This document shows positions 10,012-19,538 of a stretch of 64,000 nt of DNA, in pieces. The DNA is from Mesostigma viride (lineage: Eukaryota; Streptophyta; Mesostigmatophyceae; Mesostigmatales; Mesostigmataceae), in assembly GCA_009746045.1 (NCBI GenBank), contig RPFO01000389.1:1600982-1664981 (forward strand). Direction: 5' to 3'. The notes under the pieces are model-generated. The model saw only the letters and a program-made list of their open reading frames with translations. It searched no databases and was not told the DNA's origin. A program made the translations under genes and the position numbers. Numbering within the stretch: position 1 is the stretch's first letter; every line of letters starts with the position of its first letter.

Positions 10012-10254
10012 TTCCAAACGTCCAAGAACTGCACACGGTGCAAAGGCAAAAATCCGGAGGACAGCACTTTCAAATGTGCGGCGGGAACCAAAAGCCCGCG
10101 TATGCCAGAAAACATCGTGTTGCTGCAGCGACGCGACGATGTGGACAACGAATCCAGTGCCAAGCTCGGAACGGCCGCAAAGAAGATCTGGCATCACAGG
10201 GTTCAGATGTGCGGAGATACTACGCCATCCAGCCGGTCCACGACCTGTTTGTAG
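10012..10254 (+). CDS. possible exon with C-x2-C motif
   Basis: An open frame of 80 codons follows a TGA and ends at TAG 10252-10254. It has balanced, protein-like composition. It begins FQTSKNCTRCKGKNPEDSTF and has a third Cys about 11 residues later, which could be part of a zinc-binding site. There is no ATG near the start and no family I recognise, so at best it is an internal exon or a remnant of a mobile-element protein. Confidence 0.25.
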   Translation, partial: FQTSKNCTRCKGKNPEDSTFKCAAGTKSPRMPENIVLLQRRDDVDNESSAKLGTAAKKIWHHRVQMCGDTTPSSRSTTCL

Positions 10255-11400
10255 AGCTTGTGCCAAGCCTGGGCACTATATTTAAAAGGGTGAAAAATGA
10301 AAGGTGCGGTCGATCTTAGTCACGGCACCGCCACCTTCATGACAGACGATCCCGCCAGCCGATTTCATACTGAGATAATGCTTTATCATCAAAGCAAGCA
10401 AAAGACTTTTCCACTCCAAAAAGATCAATGACGAATTACAAAGACTGTCGAGTTGTAATGTTGCAATTATATGATCAGCTGTACTCAGGAATTCCATCCC
10501 GCTGTTCGAGCTACTGGCTCGCCTGAGCCACCAATGACAGGCCTAGGGCATTACGGAGCTGTCCCCTTCCCTGCGTATCGATCGTTCCCAATGTTACACA
10601 CATTCAAAACACATTATTGTCATTTCCGTCAATCCATTCTTGTGGCAATGGACTGCATGCAATCACTCACGGGGGGCTGCTCCGGGCTGCTCGGACTATT
10701 TCATCCCCATGAAGACAACAAACCAGTTGTGAGGGAGAGAAACAAGCGAACAACGACCTCCATGGTCGAGGCTCGTTCCCTTTAGCTATATTTCCAAAAG
10801 TCCTGCTGACGCAAGCAAATCCCACGCCATAGCACCACTGCTGTCAAACCTGGCTACGTGCGCGCTAAACTACGTGCGCATTTCCCAGCAATACAGCAAA
10901 TCGTATGTGCTGCCAATCCTGCCTGGTTGTCACAACACATTTCAGGCTTTGGCGCGCTCAGGCTATGAGCGACGCGTGTGCGCATCAATCAAATCAGTAG
11001 TGCACGGCAGCAATGCCATAATGATTGCGCGCGACGCTAAGTCATCATGACATAATGATTGTGCCGTCCGATATCTACCAACGGTAGACTGAACATACTA
11101 CAAAAGTAAATATTCAGCCACAAGCGACGTAGAGTTGGGTACTAGCATCCGGCGCGGCGCTTCACACCGGCCGGTACCCAGACTTGAACAAATCCAAGCC
11201 AAACGGCTACCGCAGAACCAAACCAACGGAACTGAACCGGACATAAATGATTCGGTAAACAGCCGTTTCTCGAGTGCACGGACGTAAATGATCACGGACG
11301 TGACATAGCTCTACCGTACGTCACCTACACCATGTGAGGTGCTTTGTTGTTACATAGGACTAGAGAGAAGGGGACCTGCGTTGCATTTGACGCGTTGCAT

Positions 11401-11465
11401 TAAATCAAATTAAATTAAACTAAATTATATTAAATAAAATTAAAGTAAATTAAATCAAATTATAA
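11401..11465. repeat. degenerate (TTAAA)n repeat
   Basis: About 65 bp of imperfect ttaaat/ttaaac pentamer-like units with no C/G-rich interruptions. Confidence 0.85.
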
Positions 11466-12593
11466 CATGACTCCATTGGGAGATCATGTAGCACGTATTC
11501 CCTGGCTGGCTGGATGGAGGTGGGCGAAGCCGCGAAACTGAACTAAGCTAACTCTAAGCTAATCTAGCTATCCTACAACTGTAACTACTGTACTCAGCAA
11601 AGCGCCCCTTCCTCCTGGGGGGGGGGGCTTGCCCACAGGGGCTGGCGTGTGAGCCTGGACAATCATCTTCCACCTCTTCTTGTTCTGCATAGCAGTCGAA
11701 GAAGTTAACGCCAAGCGCATTGCCGTGTTCCTGTATCGGCATATCTCTACGATTCCAGCGGCACCGGAACGAGTTCATTCCGACGAGTATCAAGCAAGTT
11801 ATGGCGTTCCAACTTCGCGGTCGCGCCCGAGCGCGAGCCGGCTGTTATTCCAAGTCGTGCAAGAATATGTGCCGACGACATACTGGGCCGACAGTAATTC
11901 CTGGGCTGACAGGAATTAGGTGCTGTACCTACGACGGTATTGGATTAATACCTCGTACGCAGGAAATAGGAACCTTAACCTGTGGTCTGTTGGTACCGCA
12001 GGCTTAGTCGTGGACTATTGGATGCAGATGCAATAATCACTGTGTGGACTATACTCTGTGGTCACTGTGCCTGTATAGCAGACCTGCTGTATAGGATCTG
12101 GACGCTGTACCGGTTAGTATTACTGTACAGCCTGGGTGTTAATCCCGAGCAGGCCAGACGATGCTGCTCACGCCTAGCAAAGCACAGTGAACAAGTATAT
12201 AAAGAATAGGCCAGTGCCAACTGGTCATCTTGCGAGACCGCCTCACGTGTGTTGCCTTGACTTGGCAATTTCGTGTCTAAGCCCTCACGTGCCTGAGTGC
12301 TGTAATCCTATACATTTTAACAAAGCTCCGTTCCAACCACATTCGCATAATTGCTGCATTGCAACAATATCCCTTATACATTGCACTTCAAAACGTTAAC
12401 TCAAATTACAAGCAGTCTCGACCGAACGGCCAGGAGGGTTGTTGCGGTGTGCTGCGTGCAGCGTTGACGACGTGGTGAAGCTCGTCGGTGTCGAATGGTG
12501 CAGGAAGAACCACGGCAACAGGATTAATTCCGGTTTCCTCGGCAGTCTGCTGGTGGTTCCATATCCCCTGAATTGCGTCATGTTGTTCGAGAT

Positions 12594-13155
12594 TCATCCT
12601 TATTGCTTGCAGATCCTGTTGATTGCAACTTTGCGCAGTTCAGTCGACGACCAGGTCGAGGACTGGGTGCGCATTTTGCAGCACGTCAGGACCATCGTTG
12701 TTCCCGCACACCGAAGCGTAGACGACATTGAACAAGAGCTGCACGGGCTGGTCGGAATACAGTCCGTAATCACATTGTTGGTCGACCGGGTGCGCGAGGA
12801 GTTGATGGCCAGGCGAAAAGGAGCTGCGGGGCCGGCCGGAGCTGTGCGACGAGAGCTCGCGCAGGCAGCGGCAGGTTTGGGCGCACAACGTGCGTTCGCA
12901 GGCGCAGTTGGTGACGGGGGAATTGATGCGGGACCAGTTCGACGGGGGCGACGAGTGATGGAGCGCTACAGGCGGGTAGCCGAGATCGAGCCGGCTGAAG
13001 AAGCCATCGCTGGAAATCAGCGTGCGACGCGAGTCGACAGGGTTGTCGACAGAAATCAGGCGTGGCGGAGAGTGCCGCTTCAGGAGTTACCCCAACCTCT
13101 CAGCGTGCGTGTAACGCAGTGGGAGACGTTCGCCTCGATCTCGTGGGTACGATAG
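12594..13155 (+). pseudogene. E3 N-terminal gag-like ORF
   Basis: The open frame is rich in Asp, Val, Arg and Ala with helical character (VDDIEQELHGLV, LLVDRVREELMARRK). It is followed by another short acidic frame, 13175-13441, that ends in Ser/Asp repeats. It has no recognisable domain. Its position directly upstream of the capsid-like region suggests the N-terminus of Gag. A start codon is not evident, and the frame that opens at 12439 has no clear support. Confidence 0.35.
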
Positions 13156-13542
13156 CGACCTCGAGGCAGGCGCTGTGGGGGTCGAGGATTTAAGCGACGA
13201 GGAGCTTGGCGATCGCGAGGTGCCGAGGTATAACCCGCGGGGCGGCAACGACGGGCTGTCGCCTGTCTACCACACCAACGGTGACGACGCTGTCATTGCG
13301 AGCCGACAGCGGGCTGACGACGGGGCTGGTGGCAGCAGGTTGCCAGAGCTCATCAGTGACAGTGACAGCACCGGCAGCGACAGCGGCAGTGACAAGGAGA
13401 ACCGGGTGGCGCCAGCGGGTGACAGAGGTGGGCTGGACTAGTGGGTAACACTTGTCATCTTCTTTTTGGTTCAGCTGTGTATATTGCCTTAATTACTGCC
13501 TGGCCAGTTGGCTAGCCTGTAATAGAGCTGAACCAGGCCCAC

Positions 13543-14189
13543 GTGAGTGAGGGAGCATCAGACCAACGTGGACGTGGGGTCGGCTTCGAGCACCGGCGCG
13601 GCGCAGATATGGATGGATGCGATGGACGAGGAGGAGGGCAAGCACTAGGGGATCAGCCTGGTCTAGATGATGATCAGAGCCAGGGATCTCCTCAGGGCGC
13701 TCAGAACGCGCCAGCAGCGGCCCAGGCTGCACCTAGACGGCCAACCATAGCCGAGGGTTACGCCGTACTAAGCCAGTTTCAGTCCATCAAGGACGAATGG
13801 CAGCCACGAGACGCTGAGCGCATGCTGGAGGACATGAATCTATACACCGATATCTACCCAGGCGACAAGCTGCGCATCCTAGCGTCAAGTGCCTACATTC
13901 GGCAGTCGGCAAGGCGGCTTTTCAAGTTCGTCCGCGAGCGTAATGCAGCCGCGGGGATACCTGGGTCGCGTTCATGACGCGTCTCAGGGTGTTCTTAAGC
14001 GACAAGAGGACCATTGATGGGTCTCATCTGAAGCAGGAGTACCTGGACTACAAGCCTATCAAGGGCCAGTTGGTGGTCCATGCTTTTGAGGACTTCTGCA
14101 AGCTACGTGAGGACGCCATGGCCAAGGGGTTCTTCTGTGCTGACAGGATGGCCATGGTCGCTGCAACTGGATCCAATCACGATGGATAA
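13543..14189 (+). pseudogene. E3 Gag capsid-like region, frameshifted
   Basis: The region contains YPGDKLRILASSAYIRQSARR and then, after a frame change near 13950-13975, TWVAFMTRLRVFLSD...EYLDYKPIKGQ. The W-x2-F-x3-L pattern and the helix spacing are typical of the retrotransposon Gag (retrotrans_gag) domain. A zinc knuckle follows about 370 bp downstream. The frameshift means no single intact protein is made. Confidence 0.65.
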
Positions 14190-14414
14190 CGTGTCTATAC
14201 ACATGCGCCAGGTCCATGGATGGGCTGCCATGACGGACCAGTTGTACGAGTGCTTCAGTGGCAAGTATGTAGGCGGGAAGCGCCCACGTCAACTGTGACG
14301 AGGAGGCAGCTGAGCCTGCGGTCAAGTCCATGAGGGGATCGGGCCACGGGGGTCCAGCGTCCTCAAGGTGGCCTGAGACCTCGTTCAGGGGTCAAGGAGG
14401 GTCCAGGAGGGGGC

Positions 14415-14756
14415 GTGGAAGAATGGCTGGACGGGGGACACCTCCGACAGTCGGGACCTCCACAGTCCCAGTTTGACTTCAAGAGGGTTGGTGGTCCTCC
14501 CAAGGCTGGGCCCAGCGGTGGGACCTCACGGGACATCAGTCAGGTGGAATGTTATTTCTGCCAAGGGAAGGGTCACTTCAGGAATGAGTGTCCCTCGTAC
14601 CTGAGGCAGGGTGGTCAGAGCCAGCCAGCCCAGGGTGGCAGCAAGGAGAAGGCTGGTCCATCCAGGACAAGGGCAAGGGCGAGGCTAGTGATCATTGACT
14701 GGAGCCTGCACACATCCCTGAACCCTGGAGGGTGCCCCCAGGGGTGTGTAATGTAG
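14415..14756 (+). pseudogene. E3 zinc knuckle segment
   Basis: Near codon 46, CYFCQGKGHFRNECP is a classic CCHC knuckle (C-x2-C-x4-H-x4-C) of the nucleocapsid type, flanked by Gly/Pro/Ser-rich sequence. It completes Gag of the element. The frame ends at a stop before the integrase ORF begins at 15026. Confidence 0.8.
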
Positions 14757-15025
14757 CTGCTAGTGACGGCAGTGAGGGGCAGCCCCATGCTCTTGTAATA
14801 GAGCCCATTGGACACGATGGGGCAAGCTTGGTTAACACAGAGAGTATGCCAGCTGTAGCAGCAGTGGTTACTCGCCAACGTGCCCGCCATGGCGGTGCTG
14901 AGCCTGAGGTAGGACCTGGTGCTGTGGACCCAGGTGGATCTCAGAAGCATTCTAATCGTGCAGGACTGGCACAGGATGGTTAGAATGAGGATAGGACTGG
15001 AGACAGTCTGACAGGCACGACCCTG

Positions 15026-15733
15026 GTGCCTCCTGTACATAAGGGATCTGTACATACCTTGAGTGCTAATAATGACAATAAAAGATTTTCTCTCTTGTAT
15101 GAGATTGCCTCAAGGTTGCATACCATGTTTGGCCATGCAGCTCAGTCTTTGCAAGTTGCTAGACGGCTGGGAGGAAGTGAGTTGTACTCCATTTGCCAAC
15201 AGGTTGCTCAAGCTTGCAGGTGCAGGCTAGTTGCTAGAAAGCCCAAGCAGTCTCATGCCAGTTCTCCTATTTTGCATGCAGGCCATGTGCAGGTGGATAT
15301 TCAGAGAATCAGGGGGTTGAAGCTGCTGGTGGCAGTGGACAGATATACCAAGTACAAGACCCTAGAGATCCTGCCTGACATGGAGAAGCCTACATTGATT
15401 GCTGCTCTTAAGTTGACAAGGAGCAGGTACCCTGGGTTGGAGTTGCTGCAGTGTGACATTCAGTTTGAGTGCTGTGAGAACCTGCCAGAGTTTCCAGAGT
15501 TGCTGATTACACCCAGGGAGAGCCACGGCCAGCAAGGGGTGGTGGAGAGAGCCATCCAAGAGATCAAGACTATACTGCTGGTGGAGAGGATTCCAAGGAC
15601 TTCATCTGCCATTGTGACATCTGCATGGCTACGTTCTGTGGAAGATAGGCTGAACCTGAGGACTCCCATGTTCTTTGGTGACATTGCCATCAATCCTCTT
15701 ATGCTGCATACCAGGATGCTGCCAGCTAGATAG
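15026..15733 (+). CDS. E3 integrase
   Basis: The open frame has 235 codons. An HHCC-like zinc region (LHTMFGHAAQS, then C-x-C in ACRCRLVARKPK) is followed by the catalytic core. The first Asp lies in VQVDIQRI, with VAVDRYTKYKTLEIL after it; the second Asp lies in LLQCDIQFEC and the Glu in QQGVVERAIQEIK. This is a retroviral-type DDE integrase that inserts element cDNA. The second acidic motif reads CDIQFE where many copia integrases have TDNG-like text. The ORF ends at PAR* with no RT afterwards, so the element is truncated. Confidence 0.75.
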   Translation: MPPVHKGSVHTLSANNDNKRFSLLYEIASRLHTMFGHAAQSLQVARRLGGSELYSICQQVAQACRCRLVARKPKQSHASSPILHAGHVQVDIQRIRGLKLLVAVDRYTKYKTLEILPDMEKPTLIAALKLTRSRYPGLELLQCDIQFECCENLPEFPELLITPRESHGQQGVVERAIQEIKTILLVERIPRTSSAIVTSAWLRSVEDRLNLRTPMFFGDIAINPLMLHTRMLPAR

Positions 15734-16430
15734 TATACACCATCCATTCCATCCCATGTTCCCCTCCCACTGAGGACTTATGCTCACGTGACGCAGTCAC
15801 GTGTCTATTAATTAATTAATTAATCTAGGTCCTAGTTACAGGGTTGTGGGCACCACGGCCCGAATCGCTATGAATGCCATATGCGGTCACACGCGGAGCC
15901 CCCACAGACTTGGGGGTGGTCTCCTTCATCACTACTTGCCATCTATCCTTGCGTACCATCTGCTGATCTGCCTCGATAGTACAGACAAACCAGGAGGCTG
16001 CCCCAGTGTGAGCCCGTCACGTCTAGTGTAGCACATGTCCATGCCGAGTCTATCACGAAAAGTCCACGGGTGGCGGCTCTGCCGCGCGCGGCCTGGGGCA
16101 CGCCAGGTGAGGACAGAATGCCCAGGCTGGGCGGGCTTGGTGCCAGCTAGTCTATCTGATGTGTCTACCTCTCTGAGGTCTTAGATAGCTAGCTCCATCC
16201 ATCCCATCTGATCCCATCCCACTCGACTGTACTGAGGACTTATGCTCATTAATTAATTAATTGCCTTCCTTAGCGTCAGCACAGGTGGCAAACTGCCAAA
16301 CGCTATAACTTCTACGTTTGTACTCAGAATGAGCTCAGATTTTGTGGCATTAATTGTCGATATGTGTAGTATTTGTGTATATCTCCCCAGGCTCTAAATG
16401 TGTGTTTTTGATTTGATTTTTTTTTCAGCC
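15734..16430. other. non-coding stretch with AATT repeats
   Basis: No gene was seen. The stretch holds a second CACGTGACGCAGTCACGTG (15785-15803), (TTAA)n runs at about 15807-15823 and 16247-16262, and two copies of tgaggacttatgctca near 15768 and 16232, possibly terminal-repeat remains of E3. Confidence 0.5.
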
Positions 16431-16770
16431 TTAAAAAGTACGGTTTTTAGGGGGAATTTTATAACTTCAATAATACTCATCATTCCGGGGCTCCAATTAG
16501 GTAGGCAACCTCACCATATAGGATTTTATATGGGAATATATTGAAACATGAGTAATTGTGCCCCCATTGTCCTAGGGGATATGCCCCTAGAGTAGCGTCT
16601 TTTGTCCGTTTTTGCGTAATACCGGTCACTAAAAGGGGTATATACCCCCCCTCAGTGGGTGGGATGGACCCCCACACATCCCATTTACATGGCAAAATCA
16701 TAGTTTGGGTGCCCCAAGGCCAGCTTTGCATGTTATTCCATATTATGGTTTTGGGGGGCCTGGCATAGGA
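16430..16770 (+). repeat. AT-rich dispersed repeat, copy 1
   Basis: This repeat is related to 27656-28080 in the opposite orientation. Shared blocks in the same order include a tatggraatatat region, cattgtcctaggg, agcgtctttt and gcgtaa-accgg, followed by a run of pyrimidines in a tatacccccc-like context. No ORF was found. Both copies adjoin a fragment of the same LINE reverse transcriptase. Confidence 0.6.
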
Positions 16771-16784
16771 CCCTCTAATTTACG

Positions 16785-17165
16785 GGGGTGTGGGCACCGC
16801 ATAAATGAGGTCAGCTAGTAAATTCTGCTTGTTAGTCGGCCCCCCTTCTCCAAGCTCGTTCGTGATCGCTAGGCCAGGGTCACGGCCTGCAATGCTAGCA
16901 AAGCGAGCACGTGCCTGGCGCATAACATAATCCACTACAATAACAAACAGGTACGGCGACAGGACGCAACCCGGCCAAGACGCCGGTCTGCAGTGGGCAT
17001 GGCGGGGTAATGCCGTGTTGAGTGCGCACCGAAGTGGTCGACCCCTCATACAGCGTGCGGATGACGGTAATCAGGGGAGTGGGGACGCGAGCGCGAGCAA
17101 GTACAGCCCATGCGTAGGTATGGTTTTCAGAAAAGTGCACTTTAGGGGTGTCGTGTCCCCTTCAT
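16785..17165 (-). pseudogene. LINE-type reverse transcriptase fragment
   Basis: Read across two frames, the minus strand gives HFSENHTYAWAVLARARVPTPL, ITVIRTLYEGSTT, VRTQHGITPP, LQTGVL and then GCVLSPYLFVIVVDYVMRQA. This matches the non-LTR RT stretch from the finger helix through the G-(V/L)-x-Q-G-x-x-LSP-x-LF box. A frame change lies at about 16990. The expected catalytic DD box is degraded (LLADLIYA). The fragment is short, with no endonuclease or 3' tail seen. Confidence 0.65.
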
Positions 17166-17609
17166 CTCAGCGCCCACCTCTGAGAAATTGTGAGTAATAT
17201 ACCTTGATAGAGGCATGCCTCTTATTTTATTTCAACCTACCTAACTCAGCTCCTAACTAGCATCTTATCTCAGCCCCCGCCTCTGAGAAATCGTGAATTT
17301 GAGAAATGGAGCCAGATTCTCAACATTGGGTGGAACAAGCCACAGGAAGCCAGAAACTACAATTTAAATATGCTTTTTAAAAAACAAACAAAGAACTTGA
17401 GGGAGCATGGCTGCCTGGTTGTAACCTGTAATAAACAAAAGACGCAGGTCATATACGCTGAAAAGAATCCACAAGGCAAGGCAGAAAATACATGCATGGG
17501 ACCCAAGCCTGGGACCCAAGTTCAAGGATGCACACTGCACTGAGGCAGACCCGGCCCTCTGTGAGCTGCTTCATGACAAACTAGGTTGTTGGTCTAATAT
17601 CCAACGAGG
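17166..17609. other. intergenic, downstream of the GT29 gene
   Basis: No gene was seen. The stretch includes two similar blocks (tctcagcgcccacctctgagaaattgtga and tctcagcccccgcctctgagaaatcgtga, with a third-party junction between them) near 17163 and 17268, suggesting a small local duplication. Confidence 0.45.
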
Positions 17610-18812
17610 TTATGAGGACGTGTCCACCAGGGTTCGGATCATACCCACACTGAGCAACTCGGAGAAAATGGCTGGCTCTGTGATGTGATACTTGGCTGGC
17701 CCGAGGTTTTTCCGCCGAAACGCTGTGTCATCACCCACTTTGACAGCTTCGAAGAAATTGGTGTGCAGGTTACCGGCACCCACGTCAAACCCTGCCAGCG
17801 TAGGTGTCACCCCATGTATCAACAGCATAAAGGCGGCCTTGAAACCAGTACGAACTGGCCGGTTTGTCGGGAACGATGTCTTCAGCTCAGGATGAAACCG
17901 ACTTTGTAAATACAACCAGTACGTGATAGGGGCAGGGGCAAGTTTAAAGTTCCTGACAAACCGAATGTTACCATGTACAGCTGGATCATATCCTGGAGGC
18001 GGCTGCCCCATAAATAGCTTGCAAGAAGTGCCCAGCCGTTTCCATATTGCACGGATTTTTTCCTCATTGCAACATGCCAAGCTGGCACAGCCACATGCAC
18101 CCTTGTAGTCACCTTGTGCCCACACATCTCGCTTGCTGCCTGCCAAGGCAACTTTGCTTTCTATCCATTCTGTGTTAAACCTAACTACGGTGCCATAACT
18201 GTCTATCATGGCCCCCGTCCCAGGACCGTTTTTGGCGATGGAGGCTGAATTACCGACCAAAACAACACTGCCGTTTCCTACCACCTCGGCAAGAGGTGCA
18301 GAGGCGGTAACCGCCTCCTGCAGGTCCGCCTCGTCGTGGGCCATTGTGTACAGCATGGCTTTCAACAAGTCAACCGTCAATTCTTGCTTCTTCAGCAGCA
18401 CGGAACATCTGCAGCCTAATCCCGCCCGTGCTTGGGCAGGTGCCTGATCGCTGATCATTCTGTTTTTCAAATCTCGGTACACGGTTTCCATCTTTGCGGG
18501 AAGCCACTCAGCAGAGGTTGAGCGCAGCCAAGAAAGCCCATCCACAAGCTGGTAAGGGTTGCAGCCTGTATGCTGGAAAATCCGATTTCGTTCGTGCCGC
18601 CGCTTCATAAACTCCTGCCTGGTCTCCGAGGCGGTAAGCATGCTGGAGAAATCTTTCCAGGACTTAGCAATTTCTGCACAAGTGAATTTCAATTCCCCCT
18701 CGGCATCATTTGCTGAGATTGAACGTACATGCAGGCAAGAGCAAGTCTTAGACGTGGTTACAATCAAAACTAGAGTAAACATAGCCGACGCAAATACTCG
18801 AAAAGAAGCCAT
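17610..18812 (-). CDS. GT29 (sialyltransferase-family) glycosyltransferase
   Basis: The protein has 400 residues and starts at a clear ATG. Residues 5-27 are a hydrophobic signal or signal-anchor, as in Golgi glycosyltransferases. Sialylmotif L spans about 183-213 (VVLVGNSASI...GxGAMIDSYGTVVRFN), with the NS and the RFN hallmarks. Motif S spans about 318-344 (PVRTGFKAAFMLLIHGVTPTLAGFDV). The VS region has His376 and Glu379 (HITE). The family transfers sialic acid or related sugars (for example Kdo in plant and algal members) from CMP donors onto glycans in the Golgi. No intron or break is seen, so this looks like a host gene among transposons. The donor and acceptor cannot be told from sequence. 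Confidence 0.88.
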   Translation of the reverse strand: MASFRVFASAMFTLVLIVTTSKTCSCLHVRSISANDAEGELKFTCAEIAKSWKDFSSMLTASETRQEFMKRRHERNRIFQHTGCNPYQLVDGLSWLRSTSAEWLPAKMETVYRDLKNRMISDQAPAQARAGLGCRCSVLLKKQELTVDLLKAMLYTMAHDEADLQEAVTASAPLAEVVGNGSVVLVGNSASIAKNGPGTGAMIDSYGTVVRFNTEWIESKVALAGSKRDVWAQGDYKGACGCASLACCNEEKIRAIWKRLGTSCKLFMGQPPPGYDPAVHGNIRFVRNFKLAPAPITYWLYLQSRFHPELKTSFPTNRPVRTGFKAAFMLLIHGVTPTLAGFDVGAGNLHTNFFEAVKVGDDTAFRRKNLGPAKYHITEPAIFSELLSVGMIRTLVDTSS

Positions 18813-18849
18813 GCTCCTGAAAAGCTTTTTCCAATCTGAAGCGCTTTAA

Positions 18850-19433
18850 CAGTGTGCTACTCTTACGCAGCTCTGTCTGTCAGTCAGATGTTTCCCACGC
18901 CGGTCATGGGCAGACAGAGAGGCTTACGCAGCTATATGCTCTGGATGCATTTTGACCTAAAAGCAGCAACTTGTGATTGTCCAAAAGCTTCTACACCGCG
19001 GATAAACGTAGGAGGCGGTGTACGGTAGGACACGGACGAGTAAACATACCAACCGCGGCCGCGCCTGTCGGTCGTTGGTTGTTGGTTGTGATTGTCTCAC
19101 TCAGAAGGGGTCTACAACTCGCTCTTACGTGTAGCCATGGTAGTAAGCATATGACATACTATGCAGGGGTTATGTAAAGAGAACTGAGAAGTGCCGGTTC
19201 CGGGGGGAGGCATTACCGAATGGCGATTAGGTATGCCGTATGCAGCGCGCGGCAGCCTGTGGCATAACTGCGTATCCCTCACTGTGTACAATCCCTCACT
19301 GTGTATCCGCGGAGGCGCTGACCTGCTAGCTCACCTAGCTGCGCTAGGTAATAACTGCAAGGACAGAATTGCTTGGCGGGAATCGAACACGACCTGTGGC
19401 ACCTATGCCACCTAATTACAGTCATTCCCGCGT
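18850..19433. other. intergenic upstream of the GT29 gene, possible tRNA-derived segment
   Basis: No protein gene was seen. On the minus strand, 19371-19430 contains GTGTTCGATTCCCGCC, like a tRNA T-arm (B box), preceded by the hairpin GTGGC-ATAGGT-GCCAC. An A box and acceptor pairing could not be found, so this is at most a tRNA-derived SINE remnant. Confidence 0.3.
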
Positions 19434-19538
19434 TAAGTTACGATTCTTAAGTTACGATTCTTATGTTCCCGCGTTAAGTTACGACGCCGAAGTGTGGGCG
19501 GCGACCGTAACTTAAGCCTGGGTGCCATCGTAACTTAA
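19434..19538. repeat. cluster of TTAAGTTACG direct and inverted repeats
   Basis: GTTAAGTTACGA or CTTAAGTTACGA occurs three times (from 19434, about 19448 and about 19472). The reverse form CGTAACTTAA occurs twice (about 19507 and 19529). The last copy contributes the TTAA that borders the element starting at 19539. Confidence 0.75.

Larger units (their letters stand above)
9531..12430. other. gene-poor stretch, no confident gene
   Basis: I see no recognisable domain or RNA gene in these 2.9 kb apart from the weak coding-like frame at 10012-10254 and the AT pentamer repeat at 11401-11465. A minus-strand frame around 11560-11793 is open and mixed in composition, but has no motif I know. Confidence 0.5.
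12439..15733 (+). mobile_element. decayed plus-strand retroelement E3 (gag, zinc knuckle, integrase)
   Basis: In order there is an acidic/Arg-rich ORF, a capsid-like Gag region, a CCHC knuckle, and a retroviral-type integrase. No RT or RNase H is found before or after. The integrase resembles that of the copia-like element at 61.9-63.4 kb in layout. Frameshifts separate the parts. A copy of tgaggacttatgctca lies just after the integrase (near 15768) and again at 16232, which may be remains of a terminal repeat. Confidence 0.7.

Noticed and set aside
12406-12597. Minus-strand ORF starting MNLEQHDAIQGIW
   Set aside because: Protein-like text, but only 63-77 codons between stops, with no homologous copy and no motif. 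It overlaps the plus-strand E3 leader, so it is not reported as a gene.
19371-19430. tRNA gene on the minus strand
   Set aside because: Only a B-box-like GTGTTCGATTCCC and one hairpin are present; acceptor and D-arm pairing and an A box are missing, and the candidate anticodon loop would have 6 nt.
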